Shown piece after piece: positions 54,400 through 64,000 of a stretch of DNA of 64,000 nucleotides. Below the pieces are notes generated by a model. It saw only the letters and a list, made by a program, of their open reading frames with translations, made no database searches and had not been told where the DNA came from. This DNA comes from Cherax quadricarinatus (Eukaryota > Arthropoda > Malacostraca > Decapoda > Parastacidae). How positions within the stretch are numbered: position 1 is the stretch's first letter; each line of letters starts with the position of its first letter. The DNA lies in NCBI RefSeq assembly GCF_038502225.1, contig NC_091298.1, positions 27,621,963 through 27,685,962 on the forward strand. The letters run 5' to 3'. The position numbers and the translations under genes were made by a program.

Positions 54400-55590
54400 C
54401 ACAGGTTAGTGCTTACTAAGAATGTTGATCTGCTTAAACACGAAAGGAAAATGTTATTTATTGAAGTTAGAAAAGCCAAACAAGTTTTTCAACATGGTAC
54501 TACCTGAGTGGCAAGACCATTTACTAGATTACATATATAGGGGATTGAGAATAATTAAAAGGAAAACGGAGTGTTTACATACTAGGAAAGTAAACAATGG
54601 CATAGCACAAAGTGGCTGGTCTCAACATGCTAACCCGGAGTTTGCTATCAACCTGTCCAGTGTTGAACTTACTCGTGACCAGCAGACAGCATTGGGATAT
54701 GGGTTAAGTTTCGCGCCTACTAGCGGAGACACTAATTATGTTGACCTTGCCAAATCTTTTTGCAATTTGGAAAAACAAAGGGACCTATCCCCTGAAACGT
54801 TCGACATCTGCAAAGGGTTGGTATATGGAGCTTTGCTCAGACCTGTGGAACCGAATTGTTCTCAAAGATTTATTAAGTCGCACCATGAAATAAAGATCCT
54901 AGACTTCATTTTACGAAAGCTGACAAAGTGTGATGGTTATTATGGACAAGGTAGATTATAGCGGAAAAATGAACACATTATTAGAAGACAGGGATACTTA
55001 CGTACCCCTTAATTAAGCCAGGTTTTCCAGCCAGACTTATAATTAGTTCTGTAGGCTCGGCATCATATGCCTTGTCAAAATGGTTGGTAAAAATATTAAC
55101 TCCTTTGCTTGGCAACATTTCTGAATTCCACCTATAAAACAATGTTGATCTCATCGACAAATTGCAAAATATCAGCATCTCTAATTATTTTACACATGTT
55201 AGTTTTGATGTCACTGCGTTGTGCACGAGAGTCCCTGTTCCCGACTTGCTATCTTATTTGGAAGAAGAATTAAATGAGTTCTCCTTGCCTTTTGATAAAA
55301 ATACCATTATTGAATTGATTAAGCTGTGTGTAGTTAATTGTAAGTTTGAGTTTGAGTGGAAATACTATGCTCAAAAACAGGGAATGACTATGGGTAATCC
55401 GTTGTTCCCCTTATTGAGCAATCTGTATATGGAATTTTTCGAGGCTTGACTGTTGAAAGATATCCTGCCATGTAGAGCTAAATGGTTCAGATATGTGGAC
55501 GACATCTTGTGTCTTTGGCCCAGTAATATGGCCCTGGATACATTTTTTACGAAGACTTAACGCTTTAGTCCCGTCTATTAAATTCACCGT
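54400..55590 (+). pseudogene. Penelope-like element, RT portion before the I-clade insertion
   Basis: 54422-54961 encodes an N-terminal segment with FAINLSSVELTRDQQTALGYGL, typical of Penelope-like RTs. Then, across frame breaks: VDYSGKMNTLLEDRDTYVPL, KPGFPARLIISSVGSASYAL, FDVTALCTRVPVPDLLSYLE, KQGMTMGNPLFPLLSNLYME, WFRYVDDILCLWP (YVDD catalytic box) and RLNALVPSIKFTV. This order and the SFDVTxLxTxVP and GxxMGxPLxP motifs identify the Penelope RT. A piece between VPL and KPGFP is deleted. The frame breaks once more in a T run near 55545. Confidence 0.9.
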
Positions 55591-57518
55591 AAATGCTCTA
55601 CCTGCCTCACCTAAACATATAGCTATAAGCTATGCTGATGATATCATGATCCATACAACAGGGCATAAGAAGATGAATACCATTCTTAATGAAGTTCAAG
55701 CAATTTGTAATTGACTAGGCCTCATAATATCTTCCTCTAAAACAAAGATATTAACAAGCAAACGACATCCCCCACCCATCTATTTGCAGGGTGAAATCAT
55801 TAGCTACGTTAAAACTTACAGATATCTTGGTGTAGATGTACCCTTTAACAAATCCACTATACCACAACTAAACAAGAAATGTAAAGCTAGGCTAAATGCT
55901 CTCAAAGCTGTTGCTGGCTACAATCCCAACTATGGTGCTAATGTGAGAATCGTGAGAATGATGTACATAGCCTATGTTAGGTCCTTAATTGATTATGCTG
56001 CTCCCATGTTGATATTAGCTAGAGAAAGTTCCCTCCGACCCTTGGAGTTAATGCAAAATGAAACTCTCAGGACTATTCTTGGCTGTCCCAGATCTACAAA
56101 AGTTCTTAACATGAGGAAGGAGCTTGGTATTTCTAGTATCAGTGATAGGATTGTTGAAATTAACACTGTACTCGGTATTAGAATGTTGAGAAACGAACCA
56201 GACACTGTCACAGTGAATCTTACCAAGTGTCTAGAGGTAAATACACACAGATCTAAATGGATTGTGAAAACGTGCAATTGCATTAAGTTTTATAACCTGC
56301 ATGAACTGTATCACTGTAGGCAACAAGAGCATTTCACCCCTCCATGGAAGATGTGTTCATTTAATATCACATACCTACAAGTCCCTCCCAAGAAGCTCAT
56401 TGCTAGTAATCCCTTCCTTAAATCTCTTGTTAGAGCAACTGCTCAAGAAGAAATTTTTCGCCTAGCTGGTAGTAATAAGTTATCACAAGTTATATACACT
56501 GATGGATCTAAACAGGAGTCTTCTGGCAGGGCTGCATCTGCTCTTGTTGCCACCTCCCTAGTTAAGAACGATAATAAATTTGTTGAGTTAGGCATAAGAA
56601 TTAACAACTGGGCGTCTACACTGCAAACTGAATTGTTTGCAATCCTAATGGCGCTAAAGCTAACCTATGACACTGAGCTTGACTCTATCATCATTACTGA
56701 TTCTATGTCATCATTGAAGGCTCTTGGCTCATATAATGACTCCAACAACATGCTCATTGGGGAAGCCAGGTATAGATACTCAAAAATTAGGGACAAAGGA
56801 ATTAATGTACAATTGCTATGGATCCCATCACACATTGGATTACTCCTTCATGATAAAGTTGATATGTTAGCCAAGAAGAGTATCCAGAAGGAGAACGTAG
56901 AATATAACTTTGGTATAACTGTGTCTAGCATTAGGAATAATATTAGGAGAGAAGTAAATAATGAAGATGATTGTTATAGGAATGCAGTTAGAAGCCTGAG
57001 TAGATCTATAACCCACTATGATAACATGAACGTAGATAAGTATGTTTATGGAGCAACTTGCAATGTGAACAGACTGACTGATGTTGTAGTGGCCAGGCTT
57101 AGGCTTGGTTACAAGTACTTCTGGCAGTTTGGGAGACACACAGATGATGATCAAACTAAATGTAAATTATGTGATCAGGCATATGGTCACTCTCTTGAAC
57201 ACTATGTGCTTAATTGTCCACTTATTGAGGAATACAGAGACAGACAGTATAATAACCTATGTGACATGTCAAGATATCTTATTAATGAAAATAAGATACC
57301 AGATATACTAAGCAAATTTCCTAAATTTGCTTGTAACAGATAAGTGAACTATAGATATGTAGATATAAATCCATATGTATTCCTGTTAACCCTTTGGGGC
57401 CTAGTTCCTAGGCCTTTTGTGTATCCACATGCTCTCGCGCTACCGTCCACAGGATGGATATGGGGTGCACAATAAACTAGCCACTTCGGTGGCAAAATCT
57501 AATCTAATCTAATCTAAT
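55591..57518 (+). mobile_element. I-clade LINE, 5'-truncated, inserted in the Penelope-like element
   Basis: Begins inside RT just before a YADD box and ends in a (CTAAT)n tail at 57497-57518. Flanked by CCGT at 55587-55590 and 57519-57522. Without it the Penelope frame reads straight through IKFTV to EKEVDCKIP. A related but older fragment lies at 9968-10670. Confidence 0.9.
55784..57343 (+). CDS. I-clade LINE ORF2 C-terminal part: RT thumb, RNase H, zinc knuckle (519 aa)
   Basis: Residues 1-~110 carry the RT thumb (KTYRYLGVDVPFNKS, ARLNALKAV). An RNase H domain follows at about 238-370: VIYTDGSK, TELFAILMALKLTYD, IITDSMSSLKAL and WIPSHIGLLLHDKVDMLAKK, giving the D-E-D-H/D catalytic set. 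A C-terminal zinc-binding segment (about 460-478) has CxxC and His/Cys spacing (CKLCDQ...H...H...C). RNase H removes element RNA after first-strand synthesis. The YADD box (HIAISYADDIM) lies upstream at 55620-55650 but is separated from this frame by a stop near 55713. The 519-residue frame is intact, indicating recent insertion. Confidence 0.9.
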   Translation: MQGEIISYVKTYRYLGVDVPFNKSTIPQLNKKCKARLNALKAVAGYNPNYGANVRIVRMMYIAYVRSLIDYAAPMLILARESSLRPLELMQNETLRTILGCPRSTKVLNMRKELGISSISDRIVEINTVLGIRMLRNEPDTVTVNLTKCLEVNTHRSKWIVKTCNCIKFYNLHELYHCRQQEHFTPPWKMCSFNITYLQVPPKKLIASNPFLKSLVRATAQEEIFRLAGSNKLSQVIYTDGSKQESSGRAASALVATSLVKNDNKFVELGIRINNWASTLQTELFAILMALKLTYDTELDSIIITDSMSSLKALGSYNDSNNMLIGEARYRYSKIRDKGINVQLLWIPSHIGLLLHDKVDMLAKKSIQKENVEYNFGITVSSIRNNIRREVNNEDDCYRNAVRSLSRSITHYDNMNVDKYVYGATCNVNRLTDVVVARLRLGYKYFWQFGRHTDDDQTKCKLCDQAYGHSLEHYVLNCPLIEEYRDRQYNNLCDMSRYLINENKIPDILSKFPKFACNR

Positions 57519-58100
57519 CCGTGGAGAAAGAGGTGGACTGTAAAATTCCATTCTTAGATGTGTTGATACACCGAGTTGGTGGAAAGTTTACAGTATATTG
57601 GAAGGCCACCAATGTGTGCTCTTACATTCACTACTATTCCAACCATAAGAGCAGAGTCAAAAGGAGTGTATTTCTTACTATGTTTTTGAGAGCCTATAGA
57701 GTGTGCAGTCCGGAGTTCCTAGATGAAGAAATTAGGAAAATATTTGACATTGACTTGAAACTGCGGTATCCTAAGGTGTCTGTGGAATCTGCCTTGCTGG
57801 AAGCTAAGAGAACTTATTATAGAACAGAACCTAGGATAACACCTCAGACCAATAATGTGCTGGTCCTCCCATACAACGAGAATTTGTCTATCCTGCCGAA
57901 TGCTCTTAGAATATTTTATATACAAGTAGTATTTAAAAATTCACGGACTATTAGAAGCATCCTGATAAAGAATACACCCCAACAACATACTAGTGGTGTC
58001 TACAGAGTTGGATTATTAAGCATGATAGGCAGTCATTATATAATATCAGTCACGGGCTGTTCAAATTAGATGCGTTTTTAGTTGAGGCAATAATACAGTT
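57519..58100 (+). pseudogene. Penelope-like element, C-terminal portion after the insertion
   Basis: The frame 57521-58069 contains CKIPFLDVLIHRVGGKFTVY, WKATNVCSYIHYYSNHKSRV and KRSVFLTMFLRAYRVCSPEF, the conserved region after the catalytic box in Penelope-like RTs. Near the end GVYRVG resembles the start of a GIY-YIG endonuclease domain, and a shifted frame reads KHDRQSLYNISHGLFK. The endonuclease is otherwise missing or unreadable, so I infer a degraded or 3'-truncated copy. Confidence 0.85.
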
Positions 58101-59823
<1,723 letters not shown>

Positions 59824-59835
59824 TCCCGCTGCTAG

Positions 59836-60050
59836 GCTCTGATGATGATACCTTTCGCACTCCCCTCAGCCCTTTCTAGCTCAGTCTCTTGCTGCCCTTT
59901 ACCCTTTCACCATCCACTGCCCCGCTGTTATCCGTAACCTATTACTCATCCACCTCCCTTTTGCCACCTGATGCCCTCGCTTCCTTCCTGCCCTGCAGCG
60001 CTGTATAGCCCTTGTGGCTTAGCGCTTCTTTTTTATAATAATAATAATAA
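59836..60050 (+). mobile_element. SINE-like element S, 215 bp, with 12-bp target duplication
   Basis: Bounded by perfect direct repeats TCCCGCTGCTAG at 59824-59835 and 60051-60062. The 5' part is C/T-rich. The 3' end reads gctgtatagcccttgtggct, then tagcgcttct and a (TAA)n tail. The same 3' end with its own 12-bp duplication is at 11121-11195. No clear A and B boxes, so its promoter class is unknown. Lack of coding capacity, simple tail and variable duplications fit a LINE-mobilised non-autonomous retroposon. Confidence 0.9.
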
Positions 60051-60062
60051 TCCCGCTGCTAG

Positions 60063-60336
60063 TGAGATGAGAGAGATATTTACCCGAAATATTCCGCGCA
60101 AAAGTGATATTGGTTTCTATGGAACCATGACAATTGGGCGCCGACAATATTCGCTTATTTGTTTCTGACGATGGATTATGCGTAATTCGAAGTGCAATCC
60201 AAAATAATTTTAGGTCAATATATACTTTACTCCCGGGTGTTTTTATTGTATTTTACAACAATTCTGGTAATAGTGCTGTGCAATGGAGACGTTATATTTA
60301 GTTTTTAATATAGCCTAACCTTCGAGACAATTTTAC
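60063..60336. other. Short unique spacer
   Basis: No gene or element recognised between the SINE-like insertion and the retrocopy's left duplication (60337-60350). Confidence 0.4.
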
Positions 60337-60350
60337 AGCTGGTGTAGGTT

Positions 60351-61853
60351 TTTTTTTTTTTTATTTATTTAAAACTCAGGTACAAAATATATGGGTACTT
60401 AATCAATATGTAACAAGATACAAGCAGTAAAACGATAATCTTCAGTGACTACACAAATACCAAAGAAGCACTTATATAATGACATCAGACTGGCTGTTGC
60501 ACTCCAATCAAACACTACTTTTATGTACTGTACTTCACATGAAAAGATGGTCTTATAATAAAAAAAAAACGATAGTCCTACCTAGTAATGCTTACACTCC
60601 CCCCCCCTTGAAAAACTACCACTTTCTCCTTAGTATACTCATTGACATCTCTTATACATTTATAAGAGCTTTAAGGACTTCATTGACAACATGTATAAAA
60701 CACAATCCTGCCATCTAAAAGGCTGACTATAATACAAGGAATATCTGAACATGATGGCACACATCCACTAATGAAACCAATCCACAACCTAACCCTCATA
60801 TACCCCATGATAACAATCAATATCGTGCACGGTGGTGGGTTTAATACACTACCGCTGACTCTTTAACCCCCCCCCCCCCACTTGCCTAGTAACTATGTCT
60901 GCCGTCACCACTCATAACCACCTTCAGTTATTGAACTTAAAAATACATTAGAATACAATAAAATAAGGGAATATAAGAACCCCTTATCGACTCCTCCACA
61001 GAAAAATAAAAAAATTTCATTTTCTAAATACACACTGCTGATTCATCTTTGTGCTTACAAAATATCCCCCATCATCTATGCTTTTTATCTCCTGAGTCCA
61101 AAGCTAAAACCTTATTATACATTTCATCAATCAAAATTATATTACAATAAGCATAATAATATCAATACTTATCATCCGGCTAATAAGTGTACATTATTAT
61201 CACCCTGAGTTCCATGAAATTTACATAAGAATTAATACATATATTGACAATCCTCACAATCCTTCCTGCCTTCTAAATACAGTGTACATATATTCAATGA
61301 CCTTTCGTTATGATCCAATCATATTTACATTACACTTCTCCTTTTCCCCAGTGCAAGATAAAATCCACTTGCACTAGACGTCACAACACATTACATTTGT
61401 TCGTATAAAATAAGAACTAACATAATAACTTATAACAATATATAGATAGTAATTATTTGACGAAGTAAAGAATACCAACTAATATGGTAACAGTACACTG
61501 GAAATTGTAAATCACACACTAATACATATTCCCATTTTTTATGTATTATCATGTTCAACAAGATATATATATTTATTAGCAATGTTCCAGAGCAATATCA
61601 GACTTACTCTGTCACGCACTAAGTTACACAATATAACTTATGGCTCCTAATAAAACATGTACCGGTCAGTACTACCTCAATCATTAACAAAACCAACCTG
61701 GCAAAAGACACTTCAGAAAGCCACCCCCTGCCATCCCCTGACCCCATGCTATCTGTATTAAAAACCACAAACTCACATTCCCTTCCATGCTCAAGTTCGT
61801 ACCTGATGTCGAAAGTCATAACCCCTGTCTCTTAACCAAATGTCACCAGTTCA
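60351..61853 (-). mobile_element. 1.5-kb polyadenylated retrocopy with 14-bp target duplication
   Basis: Flanked by AGCTGGTGTAGGTT at 60337-60350 and 61854-61867. Read on the minus strand it ends with aaataaataaaa and an A run at 60351-60365, so an AATAAA signal sits just before the tail. Near 60595 the minus strand has a G9 purine tract followed by agtgtaagc, like a polypurine tract next to an LTR start, and tatataag downstream resembles a TATA box. This suggests a retrocopied transcript of an LTR element, ending in its LTR. A 66-residue open frame near the 5' end (61619-61819) is not recognised. Confidence 0.7.
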
Positions 61854-62623
61854 AGCTGGTGTAGGTTAGGCTGGTTGGGTCATGCTATTAACTTTATCAA
61901 AATAGTTTATTATTTCTTTAAAATGTAACTATGTATATTGCAAAAATCATTCAATAAAATATTACATAATACTTATTTTGCCTATTATCTAAAACAATTG
62001 CCACAACAAATAGCCATTGTTCCAGTTCGATAAATTACACGGTAGTTATTTATAATGTAAAATGTTAAGGGATTTCTGACCCGGAAAAATGTGCGTAATA
62101 ACCAATTTTTGTGTTTCACACTTGTTCCCTTAAGTTATTACTGAAAATCTGGTAGCTTCATCATAATAATGTGGTGCACGGTCACAGCCTCCAGCAGCAC
62201 TTCAGTATCAGGCTCCAGTATACAAGGTATTGCGACATGCATGATTCTGTAATATGTTAAGCCTCTGTTAATACACTGTCCTTGCTTCAGTATCATTTTC
62301 ATCTTCACTGCTCTGATGTGCACATCCTGTCTGGCCTCCTCTCCGAGGACTCACCTTCATTTTAAAAGCCAGAGTGTTTTTAATTGAAACTACCCTGCTA
62401 CACTAACTATATATAACTCCCATTTCAGCTCTTCTAAACCATACCGCACACACACACCCATCCAAAGGAGCGCCCTGTGATTCGAGCGAGTTTAATATCC
62501 GTATAATATAAACCGATCGTAAGAGGAGTCATGTGTGCCTATATTATATTGCTCTATGAAGATTGAGGTCGTGATTTATAATGGAGAGAGAATTTTAATA
62601 AATATCTTTGGTTTATATTACAG

Positions 62624-62677
62624 GAAGGTGTAAATAATTAGAAGTGATCGTGGGACAGATCTCACACCACTTATAAG
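62624..62677 (+). other. Possible small noncoding exon (splice-site pair)
   Basis: A tttatattacag acceptor precedes 62624 and an aag-gtaagt donor follows 62677, a near-ideal pair 54 bp apart. All three frames contain stops, so any exon would be untranslated. Splice-like pairs occur by chance in AT-rich DNA. Confidence 0.2.
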
Positions 62678-63414
62678 GTAAGTCTACATTCCTACTTACT
62701 TTTGGATACGCCTAACTAATGAACCCGTTGTTGTTATACTCCTTCCCTATCTACGAATCTTGGTTAAATATTGTATAGTGACTCGGGGGAAGTATTTAAA
62801 CTATGCAAAACTTACTAGGTAAGCTGTTGCGTACCTACTAGGTAAGAGGTACAGAGTTTGGGACGGTCAGTCTGCAAGCCAAGTGTCAGTCTCGGTAACT
62901 GCGGTAAAGTTAGTCATGGAGAGAGAACAGTGAGAAGCAGTGAGCCGTTGAGTTACTAACAGTGAACTTTGTGTTCACTCGTATAACTCTGTTATGTGAG
63001 GTTGCTCATCAGTTACAACTGGGATTTTAATCGTACTAAGTATACTAATTCACAGCACGAGTTGATATTAATAAAAATTTGTGTACACTATGTAAATCTA
63101 TGTCCTTGCAAAGAATTTTTTTTTTTCATAAATTCGTTAATTTCGTACTTGAACGAATGCTGTTCATTTTCTCAGTTAACAACTTTTCTTCAGCGATAAT
63201 GTCACCTTGAATATTGCGCATCACTTATATATATTCGACCCATGAAACAAGTCAGTGCTCTCTCCGTCCCTTAATTTTAGATATAAATATATTAAGGTTA
63301 TTGCAGGCTGTACTTTAATCTCTTCTGCGGCATAATCCGACGACATCTTCATTTTTTAACCTTTCGTGTCAATAAAAAAAAATTATATCGAGTAAAGGTG
63401 TTCCTGGCAACTTT

Positions 63415-63462
63415 TCAAAGGAAGGCCGGTAAAGGGCTCTTGATCCGAAGAACTGTAATCGC
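63415..63462 (-). repeat. Dispersed repeat G fragment
   Basis: Carries aaggccggtaaagggctctt then gatccgaagaactg, the reverse complement of part of repeat G at 20672-20830. Confidence 0.5.
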
Positions 63463-64000
63463 CCACTGTTTCTTTGAATCGAATCTGATTACCTCCTATT
63501 CTCTCGGAAGTTTCATGACCCCTACGGGTGTAGTGTTTCCTTATTAAATAAACGTACCTAGCACTAAACATCTTGAGTTCCGTTCATCTCTTCGTAAGGA
63601 GGGACGCTGCAGAGGGTAAGACACCATAAAATGAGCTCAGGTTCCCGTTGATTGTGCTCAATTTTCATTTTAGCTATTGTCAACCATATTATATTCCATC
63701 TTTGTATATAATAAGTACTCATGGACCCTTAGATAAATATCCGTCCAAGCTAAACTTGTACTTGATCTTAATGAGTCGCACCAGGCAGCACTTCATCTCT
63801 CCCTAAGACTCACACCTGTTTTAATACATTTATGTATTCCTATTATCCATTTATCATAAAATTTTCATGAATAACATTCACACGTCTTAGCCCCAGACGG
63901 GATGAAAAGTTAATTTTACTAATTGCTTCCTCTAACAACTAACACACATTTGATACAAAGCTTTTGAGAACAGTTATTTACCTCAGCTGCTCTTCGCACC

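Larger units (their letters stand above)
61868..64000. other. AT-rich region without recognisable gene
   Basis: No coding region recognised. See the separate entries for a possible noncoding exon and a repeat G fragment. Confidence 0.4.

Overview
This is a eukaryotic window, best read as repeat-dense intergenic or heterochromatic DNA of a decapod crustacean, probably a crayfish. The basis is the very long (AT)n, (AC)n and (TAA)n tracts, the CR1-like, Penelope-like, I-clade and hAT element remnants, and several short dispersed repeats that I remember from decapod sequences (from memory, not searched). I see no host protein-coding gene, rRNA or functional tRNA that I can support. Every long open frame belongs to a retroelement or is a by-product of a tandem repeat.

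Layout. 1-1690: AT-rich, no gene. 1.7-8.9 kb: seven copies of a ~392-bp element (family D) with 16-bp terminal inverted repeats, each sitting in (AT)n or (GT)n, plus a 224-bp palindrome and an old, nearly full-length CR1-like LINE (family A, copy A1). 8.9-11.2 kb: fragments of a degenerate LINE, an I-clade LINE, a hAT transposase and a SINE-like insertion. 12.4-14.4 kb: five short minisatellites. 15.06-15.63 kb: (AT)n tracts flanking a perfect 66-bp-arm palindrome. 16.1-17.6 kb: 26-, 18- and 30-bp minisatellites. 18.2-22.3 kb: two hAT transposase pseudogenes on opposite strands. 21.5-25.1 kb: more minisatellites, including a 16-bp and a 48-bp array.

27.6-35.9 kb is one 40-bp-unit satellite of about 8.3 kb, interrupted by a SINE-like insertion at 34.24 kb. 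36.07-44.49 kb holds three family A LINEs (A2, A3, A4) head to tail, each 5'-truncated and starting directly in the (AC)n tail of the one before. A3 is split by an antisense LINE of another CR1-like family (B), and B is split by a 149-bp element E with an 8-bp target duplication. 47.0-51.07 kb is a 29-bp-unit array of about 4 kb. 51.2-53.6 kb is rich in foldback repeats of family E. 54.4-58.1 kb is a Penelope-like element split cleanly by a 5'-truncated I-clade LINE. 59.8-61.9 kb holds a 215-bp SINE-like insertion and a 1.5-kb polyadenylated retrocopy, both with clear target-site duplications. The remainder is AT-rich unique sequence.

How the parts work together: the window records layered transposition. 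The LINE machinery (APE-type endonuclease plus RT in A and B; RT plus RNase H in the I-clade copy; Penelope RT) would have made the insertions, and the non-autonomous elements (D, E, H, SINE-like) presumably borrowed other elements' enzymes. The best candidate for a new phenomenon is the family A chain, which suggests a CR1-like LINE that inserts into (AC)n, including the (AC)n tail of its own earlier copies.
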